23,093 nucleotides of DNA, from contig JAFADH010000186.1 in NCBI GenBank assembly GCA_023424995.1, forward strand, positions 1 through 23,093, given 5' to 3'. The translations under genes and the position numbers were made by a program. The notes beneath the pieces were generated by a model. The model saw only the letters and a program-made list of their open reading frames with translations, did not search any database and was not told the DNA's origin. This document shows positions 1 to 8,345 of this stretch, in pieces. How positions within the stretch are numbered: position 1 is the first letter of the stretch; each line of letters starts with the position of its first letter. This DNA comes from Bacillota bacterium. GTDB taxonomy: Bacteria > Bacillota > Clostridia > Lachnospirales > Lachnospiraceae.

Positions 1-185
1 AAAAATATAACAATAGAATCGCAAATAATGCAATGTCAATTAAGAAAAAACGCAATTATAGCATAGTTTTTGTAGAATACACTTGGTACAATTGTCTCAT
101 CAAATGAATTGTGGTTGAAATTATTTAAGAATAAGAAAGCACCGGACATTTTAATCATTATTCCAGACAAACAGGAGGAAAGTAC
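1..185. other. Upstream region of the transporter operon
   Basis: This AT-rich stretch has no credible gene. It ends in a strong ribosome binding site (AGGAGG at 172-177) eight bases before the first permease start. A TACAAT hexamer at 87-92 could be a -10 box, but no good -35 sits 16-18 bases upstream, so the promoter may need an activator. I see no clear operator or terminator. Confidence 0.4.
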
Positions 186-1130
186 ATGAGAGGTAAAAAG
201 GATGCAAAAGCAAACAATCATGTCCATAAAATATCAAGAAGATCCTACATAAAAAATAATTATCAATTATATCTGATGCTGATTCTTCCGTTATTATATC
301 TGCTGTTGTTTAAATATAAGCCGATGCTGGGGGCGGTAGCGGCATTCAAAAAGTTTAATATTTTTGTAGGGATCATGGACAGTGACTGGGTCGGCCTTGC
401 GCATTTTGAAGAAGCATTTTCTTCCGCCGCATTTTGGCTGTCGTTAAAAAATACTCTGGTTTTAAACCTGGGCGATATTATTCTCGGTTTCCCGGTCCCT
501 ATTATCTTAGCGCTGTTTCTTTATGAATTAAATAATAAATATATTAAGAAAGCTACCCAATTGATTTTGTATCTGCCCAACTTTTTATCCTGGGTTATCA
601 TTGCCGGGATAATAAGCCAGGTATGTGCGAACAATGGATTGCTTAACAGGACAATCACGGCTCTTGGAGGAACAAGCATTGATTTTCTTACCACTCCGTC
701 TATCTGGCGGATTGTCTACTGGATAACCGGCATATGGCAGGGAGCAGGCTACGGGTTAATTATTTATCTTGCGGCACTTACCGGTACGGATCCCAATTTA
801 AGTGAAGCAGCCTATATCGACGGGGCGGGAAGAATGAAACGGATTTTGTTTATCACAATACCCCAGATTAAGGGAACCATTACGGTAATGCTGATCATGG
901 CACTTGGAAAGGTGATTTCCATTGGTTTTGAACGTCCGTTTATGATGGGCAATACACTTGTGAAAAATGCTTCGGAGGTTATCAGTACCTATGTTTACAG
1001 CGTCGGCCTGCAGGCAGGGAGGTTTGATTTTGCAACCGCAATCGGTCTGTTCCAGTCCGTAATCGGTGTAATCCTCATTCTGGTAGTAAATGCTTTGGCC
1101 AAGAAATTCGGAGAGGAGGGGATCATATAA
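186..1130 (+). CDS. Sugar ABC transporter permease, LplB type
   Basis: This is one of two inner-membrane subunits of a binding-protein-dependent oligosaccharide importer (CUT1 family, LplB/YtcP subgroup). The 314-residue protein has a short basic N-terminus, then about six hydrophobic segments. The cytoplasmic EAA loop that docks the ATPase is clear: E207-A-A-Y-I-D-G213 followed by a basic stretch and an I-P. Length is usual for the family. The ATG at 186 follows AGGAGG by eight bases. Its TAA overlaps the ATG of the next permease (TAATG), so the two are translationally coupled. No ATPase gene is present in the window. In Bacillus such importers share a general ATPase (MsmX) encoded elsewhere, and I infer the same here. 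The substrate is not readable from the sequence, but the neighbours suggest uronic-acid oligosaccharides. Confidence 0.93.
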   Translation: MRGKKDAKANNHVHKISRRSYIKNNYQLYLMLILPLLYLLLFKYKPMLGAVAAFKKFNIFVGIMDSDWVGLAHFEEAFSSAAFWLSLKNTLVLNLGDIILGFPVPIILALFLYELNNKYIKKATQLILYLPNFLSWVIIAGIISQVCANNGLLNRTITALGGTSIDFLTTPSIWRIVYWITGIWQGAGYGLIIYLAALTGTDPNLSEAAYIDGAGRMKRILFITIPQIKGTITVMLIMALGKVISIGFERPFMMGNTLVKNASEVISTYVYSVGLQAGRFDFATAIGLFQSVIGVILILVVNALAKKFGEEGII

Positions 1131-1996
1131 TGAGCGAAATAAAAAGTAAGTCGGCAATGTTTTTTCAAATCGCGGTAGGTGCTGTCTTCATTATGATATC
1201 TGTAATTACGATAATTCCGATTTTACGTGTAATATCCATATCCCTTAGTTCAAAAACGGCAATTTTGTCAGGTCAGGTATGGATCTTCCCGGTTCAATTT
1301 ACTGCGGAAGCATATCAGAGGGCCTTCGGGAACAGTAATTTTACCAATTCGTTCATATATTCCATCTTCATAACGGCAGCTTATACGTGCATCTGCATGA
1401 TAATGACGATTCTGGCGGCGTATCCGCTTTCCAAGCCGGGCTTAAAGGGAAAAAAAATTATAATGACATTGTTTGTTCTTACCATGTACTTTGATCCCGG
1501 AACGATCCCGAATTATCTGAATGTGAAAAGCTTCGGATTTATTGACACCGTATGGGCGCTGCTGATTCCCGGAGCCCTAAGTACATATAATCTGATCATA
1601 ATGCGCTCCTTCTTCATAGGAATAGATCGATCGCTTTATGAATCGGCGTACATGGACGGCTGCACCGAGTTCAAGGCTCTATTAAAGATTGCATTGCCGC
1701 TGGCGGTTCCGGCAGTAGCTACGTTAAGCCTTTTTTATGCGGTAAGCCGCTGGAACGGAGTCAGTGATGTATTGTACTACATCAATAGAACGGGCTTATA
1801 TACGGTACAGATGATGCTGAAGCAAATGATCGATTCGGTAAGGATTTCGCTGCAGGAGGGGACAAGCTCCCAGCTTATCGCTGATAATATTAAAGCCGCG
1901 AGCATCGTTATCTCCATGACGCCCATGCTGATTGCTTATCCGTTTATCCAGAGGTACTTTACCAAGGGCATTATGCTGGGAGCCGTAAAAGGCTGA
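1130..1996 (+). CDS. Sugar ABC transporter permease, YtcP type
   Basis: This is the second membrane subunit of the importer, a 288-residue protein of the MalG-like half of the CUT1 family. It has a hydrophobic N-terminal anchor (about residues 10-35), further membrane segments, and an EAA loop reading E171-S-A-Y-M-D-G177. It ends in the typical short C-terminal motif with a glycine (GAVKG). Its ATG shares one base with the stop of the upstream permease, and a GAGGAGGGG site lies at 1113-1121 inside the preceding gene. The fixed order LplB-type, YtcP-type, then binding protein is the usual one in Bacillota. The heterodimer should form the translocation pore and use an ATPase encoded elsewhere. 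Confidence 0.93.
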   Translation: MSEIKSKSAMFFQIAVGAVFIMISVITIIPILRVISISLSSKTAILSGQVWIFPVQFTAEAYQRAFGNSNFTNSFIYSIFITAAYTCICMIMTILAAYPLSKPGLKGKKIIMTLFVLTMYFDPGTIPNYLNVKSFGFIDTVWALLIPGALSTYNLIIMRSFFIGIDRSLYESAYMDGCTEFKALLKIALPLAVPAVATLSLFYAVSRWNGVSDVLYYINRTGLYTVQMMLKQMIDSVRISLQEGTSSQLIADNIKAASIVISMTPMLIAYPFIQRYFTKGIMLGAVKG

Positions 1997-2018
1997 GAAA
2001 GCGATAACACCGTATTCT

Positions 2019-2038
2019 AATCATAATAAATTATGATT
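2019..2038 (+). other. AT-rich hairpin before the binding-protein gene
   Basis: AATCATAA (2019-2026) and TTATGATT (2031-2038) form a perfect 8-bp stem with a four-base loop in the short gap between permease 2 and the binding protein. There is no clean T tract, so it is probably not a terminator. It could protect a processed mRNA 5' end that begins with the highly expressed binding-protein gene. That role is inference. Confidence 0.35.
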
Positions 2039-2065
2039 TTAATAATAAAATAAGGAGGATCAATT

Positions 2066-3694
2066 ATGAAAAGAAAATTAACTGTAACATGTGCGCTATT
2101 GCTGGCAGCTGCTATGACGTTCACTGCATGCGGATCAAAACCATCCGATGAATCAGATGATGTAAAAGCAACACCTACAGGCGCGGCAGATTCAACATCT
2201 GAATCCGGTAAGGATTCTGCAGGTGCGGCAGATAATGGCAAGACACAGGAAATCAGTGTAATGGTATGGGACCGGGGCAATGCCGCTCCGAATACCACAA
2301 GTGAAAAGAATGCTCTTACGGAGTGGATTCAGGAGCAGGTTTTAACGGCTTGTAATGTGAAGGTCAATTATGTGGCGGTACCCAGATCGGGCTCGGATGA
2401 TAAGCTTAACATTATGATGGCCGGCGGTACCGCTCCTGATATCATATTTACCTATGATCAGAGTATCTATGGCAATTATGCATCGAATAACGGCCTGGCT
2501 GATTTAACGGACGCCTATGCGGAATACGGTTCAACGATCAGCAGTACCATCGGTAACATTCAGCATATGGGCCAGTTTGACGGCAAGCAGTATGCGATTA
2601 TGAGAAGAAGGGGCCTGCAGGTTCCCCGTCATGTTTCCTATATTAGAAAAGACTGGCTGGATGCACTTGATATGAAGGTTCCCACCACAAAAGAAGAATT
2701 ATTTGCCTGCCTGCGTGCCTTTAAAGAGAAGAATCCGGGTAATGTTGAAAATGTAATACCGTGGGGAATGGGCGGTACGGTTGATACGGAGAAGTTCTAT
2801 CTTAACTTTATCGGCTCCTATGTACCGGAATTGTCGGAGAAAGATGCATATATTTATTCGGAAAACCTAAAAATCTTTGCACCCGGGGCGGTTGACGGCC
2901 TGAAGCAGATGAATCAGCTCTATAGCGAAGGACTGATTGCCAAGGATTTTGCAACGGATGTTACAACAGATATCTATATGCAGAATGTAAGTGCGGGTAA
3001 TGTCGGCTTTGCATTGGATGATACCACGAGGATATTTGACTATGTTCCTGCATTAAAGTCTCTTGTTCCTGATGCGGAATTTGTTGCTATCAACTGTTTT
3101 GATACTCCGGAGGGCGATTACTGCAATCCTACGGAGCCGTTATTTGGCATGTTTGTTATGGTACCTGCGAAAAGTGCCAATAAAGTGGATGCCGTCATGA
3201 AATACCTCAATTGGCTGGCAGATGCCGAAAACGCTGAAAACGTAGCCTTTACACCGGATCATACCCTTAGTGACACAGGCGTACCGATCGGCTTAACAGA
3301 GGATGAATTATTTGCCAAGGGATATCCGGGAACAGCCGCAGATTTAAACATTGTGAATGAACACTTTGCATATGTGGATAATAAAGAAGCTGTCGTATCA
3401 AGCTGGGTGAAGGGAAATGCATGGTCCAATACAGAATACTTTAACAACTTCTACGATGTTATAACAACGGATCAGTACCTGTATCCTACTTTCCCTGTTA
3501 TATTAGAAGCAGAGGCTACCTATCTGGCAAATGTGAAAAAATTAGCCATAGAATATGTTTATAAATTGATCAGCTGTGATCCCGGTGAATTTGATGCTTT
3601 ACAGAAGTCGGAATATGATAAGCTCGTTATAGCAGGACTGGATAAGATTTTTGAGGAAAGAGCAGCTTATTATGATGAAAATGTTGCAAAATAA
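2066..3694 (+). CDS. Extracellular solute-binding lipoprotein
   Basis: This is the substrate-binding subunit of the importer. It has a lipoprotein signal peptide: basic MKRK, a hydrophobic core, then the lipobox F-T-A-C with the lipidated Cys at 22. A Ser/Asp/Thr/Ala-rich linker (about 24-66) tethers the lobe to the membrane. The mature region shows family-1 binding-protein character, including a G-G-T-A-P-D-I block near residue 117. At 542 residues it matches the long LplA/YtcQ class that accompanies LplB/YtcP permeases and usually handles oligosaccharides. The ATG at 2066 follows AAGGAGG (2052-2058). It lies 69 bp after permease 2, in the same transcription unit. The ligand cannot be deduced; neighbouring lyase-like and GH105 genes point to uronate-containing oligomers. 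Confidence 0.93.
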   Translation: MKRKLTVTCALLLAAAMTFTACGSKPSDESDDVKATPTGAADSTSESGKDSAGAADNGKTQEISVMVWDRGNAAPNTTSEKNALTEWIQEQVLTACNVKVNYVAVPRSGSDDKLNIMMAGGTAPDIIFTYDQSIYGNYASNNGLADLTDAYAEYGSTISSTIGNIQHMGQFDGKQYAIMRRRGLQVPRHVSYIRKDWLDALDMKVPTTKEELFACLRAFKEKNPGNVENVIPWGMGGTVDTEKFYLNFIGSYVPELSEKDAYIYSENLKIFAPGAVDGLKQMNQLYSEGLIAKDFATDVTTDIYMQNVSAGNVGFALDDTTRIFDYVPALKSLVPDAEFVAINCFDTPEGDYCNPTEPLFGMFVMVPAKSANKVDAVMKYLNWLADAENAENVAFTPDHTLSDTGVPIGLTEDELFAKGYPGTAADLNIVNEHFAYVDNKEAVVSSWVKGNAWSNTEYFNNFYDVITTDQYLYPTFPVILEAEATYLANVKKLAIEYVYKLISCDPGEFDALQKSEYDKLVIAGLDKIFEERAAYYDENVAK

Positions 3695-3740
3695 TAGTAG
3701 CTTTTCCTCATGAAAGGGTAAGCTGTATCGTAATAATTAT

Positions 3741-3776
3741 AAAGCATAGGGCAGCAAAAACAGCTGCCCTTGCTTT
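3741..3776 (+). terminator. Strong stem-loop after the binding-protein gene
   Basis: AAAGCA (3741-3746) pairs with TGCTTT (3771-3776), and AGGGCAGC (3748-3755) with GCTGCCCT (3763-3770). T3747 is the only bulge, and the loop is short and A-rich. This makes 14 paired bases. The downstream sequence is ATAATACCTTTT rather than an uninterrupted T run. It may be a leaky terminator or an mRNA-protecting stem that lets the importer genes outnumber the enzyme gene downstream, an arrangement known in binding-protein operons. Confidence 0.6.
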
Positions 3777-3816
3777 ATAATACCTTTTAAAATAATTAGA
3801 AAGAAGGAACCATATA

Positions 3817-5454
3817 ATGGACAGGTATATTGGAAAAATAATTCGCTCTGCCGAAAAAAGGACAGCTGATTTTATTCGTAATCAAGTGAAGGATCCGGGC
3901 AGGAAAGATTATGGCGGGCTGAAAACTCCGATTCTTGAAGTAAAACCGACAGTATATGTGTTAACGACCGCCGTAGCGGTATATCTGAACAGGAGCAGTA
4001 TTTACTATCATGATTCTGAGCTTTTTCATGCAATCAGCTGCGGGCTGGATTTCGTTGCCGTCTGCCAGCGGGAGGACGGGAGCTTCGATTTTCCGTCCTG
4101 CAATTTTAAATCGGCACCGGATACCGCATTTTGTTTTAAGAGACTGATAGCCGCCTACCGCCTTTTACTTAAATATGACACGGACAGTAAAGCCGGGGAA
4201 TTGCAGGATAAATACTTTTCCATACTGTGTAAGGCCTTGGAGGCTATAAAAAACGGGGGCTTCCATACACCGAATCACCGCTGGGCGATTTGTGCCGCAT
4301 TGATGCAGGGAGCTAACCTTTTGGCCGAAAAACCGGCAGCAAAGGAGTATCTTGCAAAGGCAAACGAATATCTTGCGGAGGGGATCGACGGCGATGAGGA
4401 CGGACAATATGCAGAGCGTTCTACCGGCGGTTATAATGCCGTAGTTAATAATGCCATGATTAGCATGTATGAGGAGAGCAAAGAGGAAAAATACCTTGGC
4501 TACGCAGAGCGTAATCTTCATATGATGCTTACTTTTATCGATCCTGACGATACGATCTTTACACAGAATTCTACCAGACAGGACCAGGGTAAAACAGAAT
4601 ACATGGATAAGTACTTCTATCAATACCTTTATATGACCTGCTTACGGTTTCAACCGGTATTCGATGCGGCAGCCCACAAGATCATTAAGGACAATGCGGA
4701 GCGCGGAGATGAGGCGCCGGATTGCCTGCATATCCTGATGCTGAATGATGCCATGCTTGGTTACCGCTTTTTGGGCTATGGTTTTTTAGACAGCTATCGC
4801 AGGCTTTATCCGAAGTCCGGTGTCCTGAGAGTGAAAACACCCAAATTCGGATACACCCTTCAAAAAAATAACAGTAATTTTTTGTTTCTGAAGGCAGGCG
4901 AAACCTTGATTTATGTGAAGATCGGGGAAAGCTACTGTTCTGTCCGTAATTTTGTACCGCAGACCCTGGAACCCGGAGAACAGGAATATACCATGGCCTC
5001 AACGGTTCAAAGCTGGTATTACCTGCCGTTCCGCAATTATAACGGCACCAGTGACTGGTGGGAGATGGATCATTCCAAAAGAGAACTGCTCCATAACAGC
5101 GAGGTTGGAATCACCGTGACTGTAACCGAACTGGAGGACGGCCTGCAATTGAGAATAAAAGCGGAAGGCCTGGACCGGCTTCCCCTGCGGTTGAATGTTT
5201 GCGTTCCCACCGGAAGCATCCTGGAGAATGAACATTTCTATCTACAGGCTGAGAAAGGCTCCGGTATGATTTTGCGGGACGGATATATCAATCTGACCCA
5301 TAAAAACAACCGTATTTTGATTGGGCCCGGCTATGGTACACATGAGTTCCCCGGGCATTATTCGGGAGAAGATAGGAATGACATGGGATATACGATATAT
5401 TTTAATGATTACACACCGTACGAGAAGACGATAAATTTTAAAGTTTTAGATTAG
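3817..5454 (+). CDS. Putative alpha/alpha-toroid polysaccharide lyase-like enzyme
   Basis: This 545-residue protein has no signal peptide, so it should act in the cytoplasm on imported oligosaccharide. The N-terminal two thirds is helix-rich with paired aromatic and small residues, as in alpha/alpha-toroid enzymes. The last third (about 345-545) is beta-rich with repeated short strands. That two-part plan matches heparinase, chondroitin and alginate-lyase-type polysaccharide lyases. Candidate active-site residues are N153-H154-R155-W156 and the Y198-A-E-R-S-T-G-G-Y206-N block, because Asn, His and Tyr commonly serve as neutraliser and base in those folds. The assignment rests on this look and on context (importer upstream, GH105 nearby), not on a recognised family signature. 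A glycoside hydrolase with a similar toroid is the main alternative. The ATG at 3817 follows AAGAAGGA (3801-3808). It ends 47 bp from the convergent AraC gene. Confidence 0.6.
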   Translation: MDRYIGKIIRSAEKRTADFIRNQVKDPGRKDYGGLKTPILEVKPTVYVLTTAVAVYLNRSSIYYHDSELFHAISCGLDFVAVCQREDGSFDFPSCNFKSAPDTAFCFKRLIAAYRLLLKYDTDSKAGELQDKYFSILCKALEAIKNGGFHTPNHRWAICAALMQGANLLAEKPAAKEYLAKANEYLAEGIDGDEDGQYAERSTGGYNAVVNNAMISMYEESKEEKYLGYAERNLHMMLTFIDPDDTIFTQNSTRQDQGKTEYMDKYFYQYLYMTCLRFQPVFDAAAHKIIKDNAERGDEAPDCLHILMLNDAMLGYRFLGYGFLDSYRRLYPKSGVLRVKTPKFGYTLQKNNSNFLFLKAGETLIYVKIGESYCSVRNFVPQTLEPGEQEYTMASTVQSWYYLPFRNYNGTSDWWEMDHSKRELLHNSEVGITVTVTELEDGLQLRIKAEGLDRLPLRLNVCVPTGSILENEHFYLQAEKGSGMILRDGYINLTHKNNRILIGPGYGTHEFPGHYSGEDRNDMGYTIYFNDYTPYEKTINFKVLD

Positions 5455-5501
5455 ATTTTATCATCAGGCATAAGCCTTCCGTGAAAAACTGCACAGGATT
5501 G

Positions 5502-6419
5502 TCATTCAAGATGCTTAAAGGAGAACATTGCTTTTGATCCTTTGTTAGCGCGGTACTTTGTAGGAGAAGTGCCGCAGTATTTATTAAAGGTACGGTTGAA
5601 TTGAGAAAAGCTGGAGAAGCCGCAGTCCTGGGATATGCCGGTTATGCTCAGGTCCGTTGTCAGAAGCAGCTGCTGGGCATTGCGGATCCTTGTCATTTGA
5701 ATATAATTATTTAAGGTAAAGCCGGTGATGTTTTTAAATTGATGGGACAGGTAATAGCTGCTGATGTAGAAATTCCTGCTCAGAAATTCCAGGGATAAAT
5801 TCTCTCTGTAGTGCTCATGGATATAAGAGGTAATGGAATATACCTTGTTCGTGAGATTATCAACGGAGGAGTGGACGACATAGGCATTCTGATTCCGGAA
5901 CATATAGAGCTTTGTCAGGAATTCGATGAATTTGTTATGGATAAGCAGGGTGTTGATACCGGTGTTATTGGATTTTGTCAGGCGGAAAATATCATTTAAA
6001 GCGGAAAAAACCTGTTCTTTATAGGTGCCGGTAAAACGGTATATGGGCACCGGATGATCAAAGATAGTAAACAGGGTCTTTAAATCCTCCTTTAATCCTG
6101 CCGCATCCATGGGAAATAAGAAGTTAATGATCAGTCTCTTCTTCGGACCGCCGTGGGGATATTGGGTTTTATGCAGTACGGAGGGCTTTATGGCAACGAT
6201 ATCCAGGAACTGCAGATCATAGATATCACCTTCGATCAGATGGTTCGCCGACTGGTCCAGGAGAATACAGAACTCATAAAACTGGTGAAAGTGCTGGAAT
6301 TCCATATTGATGGTATAGGAGCGTTCATCATAATCAAAGAAATAATAAAAACCGTCTTCCGGTGTATTAATTTCCACCAGATGATGTTTTTCATAAAGGA
6401 CCGTGTTCTCCAGCAGCAT
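5502..6419 (-). CDS. AraC-family transcriptional regulator
   Basis: This 305-residue regulator has an N-terminal cupin-like sensing half with H-x-H and F-Y-E-F type motifs (about residues 40-60). Its C-terminal AraC-type double helix-turn-helix domain spans about 195-298. The second helix-turn-helix carries the family pattern G-F-S-S-F-S-Q-F-N-R-x-F and ends G-T-S-P-T-K-Y. Such proteins normally bind a sugar and activate nearby catabolic operons. It points towards the lyase-like gene and shares its 5' region with the GH105 gene, so both transcription units flanking it are likely targets. The ATG (6417-6419) is preceded on the minus strand by AAGAAGG and by a good promoter. The effector is unknown; an unsaturated uronyl product is a reasonable guess. 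Confidence 0.93.
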   Translation of the reverse strand: MLLENTVLYEKHHLVEINTPEDGFYYFFDYDERSYTINMEFQHFHQFYEFCILLDQSANHLIEGDIYDLQFLDIVAIKPSVLHKTQYPHGGPKKRLIINFLFPMDAAGLKEDLKTLFTIFDHPVPIYRFTGTYKEQVFSALNDIFRLTKSNNTGINTLLIHNKFIEFLTKLYMFRNQNAYVVHSSVDNLTNKVYSITSYIHEHYRENLSLEFLSRNFYISSYYLSHQFKNITGFTLNNYIQMTRIRNAQQLLLTTDLSITGISQDCGFSSFSQFNRTFNKYCGTSPTKYRANKGSKAMFSFKHLE

Positions 6420-6451
6420 AATAATGACCTTCTTTCCCTTAGTATAGGATT

Positions 6452-6480
6452 ATCATAATAGAAAAAAGCAAGAAATGCAA
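6452..6480 (-). promoter_or_regulatory. SigA-type promoter of the AraC gene
   Basis: Read on the minus strand, TTGCAT (6475-6480) and TATGAT (6452-6457) are separated by exactly 17 bases. They lie about 33 bases upstream of the regulator start. Each box has one mismatch to the housekeeping consensus, which fits modest constitutive expression of a regulator. Confidence 0.55.
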
Positions 6481-6565
6481 TAAATAATGTAATATAAACA
6501 AAAAAAGCGTAGATTATGATGTGAAAAAAGCATATGATTAAACTATAGACTGGTTAAGATATTCT

Positions 6566-6590
6566 GTGACTTACCCCTGGAGTATATAAT
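6566..6590 (+). promoter_or_regulatory. Promoter of the GH105 gene with an adjacent motif
   Basis: A perfect TATAAT lies at 6585-6590, about 40 bases before the start. The hexamer 17 bases upstream (TTCTGT) is a poor -35, as expected at an activator-dependent promoter. The -35/-10 spacer holds GTGACTTACCC (6566-6576), which recurs with one change at 8271-8281 before the CE15 gene. It could be a regulator half-site. Confidence 0.4.
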
Positions 6591-6631
6591 ATGCAGATGG
6601 ATTTGACCAAATATTGAAAGGGATATCTCTG

Positions 6632-7729
6632 ATGACAATGGATAAGGCTGATATTATAAATGATAAGCTTAATAAATTAGTAAATAGTTTTCAAAAGGTG
6701 CTGTATGAGGATGACGATGTTTTTTTGACCAATATGAAAACAAATAATTTAGCGGGTGATGATATAAATAAATATCAATATTGGGAATGGCCTCAGGGGA
6801 TAGGCTTATTTGGCCTGTGGAAGCTGTATGACAAGACGAAGGAGCAAAAATATCTGGATTTGCTTTTGAAGTACTATAATGAACGGATAGAGACAGGGCT
6901 TCCTTCCAAGAATGTCAACACCTGCGCTCCCATGCTCGCCCTGTCCTATATTGCGGAATATACCAATAACAGTACCTATCTTTCCCTGTGCGGTGAATGG
7001 GCCGAATGGATTATGAAAGAGCTTCCCAGGACAAAAGAAGGCGGGTTTCAGCATATCACCTCAGATACGGTGAATGAGCAGGAGCTATGGGATGATACTT
7101 TGGTAATGACGGTCCTGTTCCTTGCCAATTATGGCCGTATGGTCAAGAACGAAGAATTCATGGAGGAAGCGAAATATCAATTCCTGTTACATATAAAATA
7201 CTTGACGGACAAAAAGACAGGACTCTGGTTCCATGGCTGGACTTTCTGTGACAACCATAATTTTTCGGAGGCTTTATGGGGGCGCGGCAATTGCTGGGTA
7301 ACCATAGCGATTCCGGAGCTTCTTAATATGGTGCCCTGTGAAGGAAGTGTCAGAAGATTTTTAATAGAGGCACTGCAGCTGCAGGTATCTGCTTTAAAGG
7401 AGCTTCAGGAACCCTCGGGTATGTGGCATACTCTGATCGATGACCGTGATTCATATTTGGAAAGCAGCGCTTCCTGCGGTTTTTCCTATGGAATTCTAAG
7501 AGCGGTCCATCTGGGGTATCTTGATGAGGCTTATAAGGAATGTTCCTACAAATCACTGGATGCGATACTCAGCCGCATTACGGAGGAGGGTATCGTGAAC
7601 CAGGTTTCCTATGGCACCGCCATGGGAAGAGGGGAAAAGCAATTCTATAAAAATATAGAGATAAAATCCATGCCGTACGGGCAGGCGCTGGCAATGCTTT
7701 TTTTGCTGGAAATAATGGAGGATTATTAG
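6632..7729 (+). CDS. GH105 unsaturated uronyl hydrolase (YesR/YteR-like)
   Basis: Members of glycoside hydrolase family 105 hydrate the 4,5 double bond of unsaturated galacturonyl or glucuronyl residues left by polysaccharide lyases, releasing the terminal sugar. Here the L-W-D-D motif (D154-D155) carries the expected catalytic aspartate. It is followed by a W-x-H-G-W block and the A-L-W-G-R-G-N-C-W signature, where most relatives have N-G/A-W. Spaced W-P-Q-G and N-V-N-T-C-A-P segments fit the six-hairpin barrel. At about 365 residues it is full length and has no signal peptide, so it is cytoplasmic. I chose ATG 6632 because AAAGGG (6617-6622) lies nine bases before it. A TTG at 6614 would add six residues but has no ribosome binding site. 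It diverges from the AraC gene, which probably regulates it. Confidence 0.88.
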   Translation: MTMDKADIINDKLNKLVNSFQKVLYEDDDVFLTNMKTNNLAGDDINKYQYWEWPQGIGLFGLWKLYDKTKEQKYLDLLLKYYNERIETGLPSKNVNTCAPMLALSYIAEYTNNSTYLSLCGEWAEWIMKELPRTKEGGFQHITSDTVNEQELWDDTLVMTVLFLANYGRMVKNEEFMEEAKYQFLLHIKYLTDKKTGLWFHGWTFCDNHNFSEALWGRGNCWVTIAIPELLNMVPCEGSVRRFLIEALQLQVSALKELQEPSGMWHTLIDDRDSYLESSASCGFSYGILRAVHLGYLDEAYKECSYKSLDAILSRITEEGIVNQVSYGTAMGRGEKQFYKNIEIKSMPYGQALAMLFLLEIMEDY

Positions 7730-8345
7730 CATCACGGTTCTTACATAAGATCATAACGGAGATGCCGGTGACGACGATGCAGCAATTGGTATCTAAAGGT
7801 ATCATATAATGCTGCAGGACTCCGTCAGAAATACAGTACATGGAAGCAGCATAATGAAAGAAAGGTAATTCAGCAGCAGGAGAGATAACGGCATAATATT
7901 TTATAAAACAGATTAAAAATATGGAACTTCATGAGGGTATGTATACTTGTTATTTCCAGTCTTTGATTGCAGATCGGATTTCTAGTATCATGACTTTCAC
8001 GGAGTTCTTTGTTTATTTCCCGTGATTAGGAGGTTTTATCTTCTTTTTGCAGTATTGTTTAACTGGCCGGCGAAGAATTTTGTCGATAGTTTAATGAAAA
8101 AACAAATCATCCATAGTTTCTGCATAATATCAATAATTTTTTCATGTAGTTTATTGGGATATTTGGATATAATACTTAAAAATATTACTTTTTATTTGTT
8201 TTGTATGTATATATTGCACTAATATTATTGCATTCAACTATAGATTTCATCTTCCTGTTTTATTATTTTGGTGATTTACCCGGATAATAATTTACCGGAT
8301 AACATCCGGTGAATCTATTATAAATATCGAAAAGGAGATAAATGT
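7730..8345. other. Long AT-rich intergenic region before the CE15 gene
   Basis: No credible gene lies here. A weak outer stem, GGACTCC (7818-7824) against GGAGTTC (8001-8007) followed by a T-rich run, resembles the ends of the hairpin at 12112-12208. A lone AGGAGG at 8028-8033 is not followed by a convincing start; the 66-codon frame over it has no protein-like features. The final 75 bases hold the repeats and palindrome upstream of the CE15 gene. Confidence 0.4.
8271..8310 (+). promoter_or_regulatory. Repeated TTACC(C)GGATAA half-sites upstream of CE15
   Basis: TTACCCGGATAA (8276-8287) and TTACCGGATAA (8293-8303) are direct repeats. The second also forms an inverted repeat, ACCGGAT-aac-ATCCGGT (8294-8310). 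The whole block lies 36 to 75 bases before the start codon. It starts with GTGATTTACCC, which also occurs before the GH105 gene. The arrangement suggests an operator for a regulator of the locus. Confidence 0.4.

Noticed and set aside
4165..5235. Long minus-strand frames inside the lyase-like gene
   Set aside because: They overlap a well-supported + strand gene, lack ribosome binding sites and have Cys/Arg-rich, non-protein-like translations.
8022..8222. 66-codon hydrophobic frame after a lone AGGAGG
   Set aside because: The frame starts at a GTG that precedes the ribosome binding site, the region is very AT-rich, and no start follows the site at proper distance.
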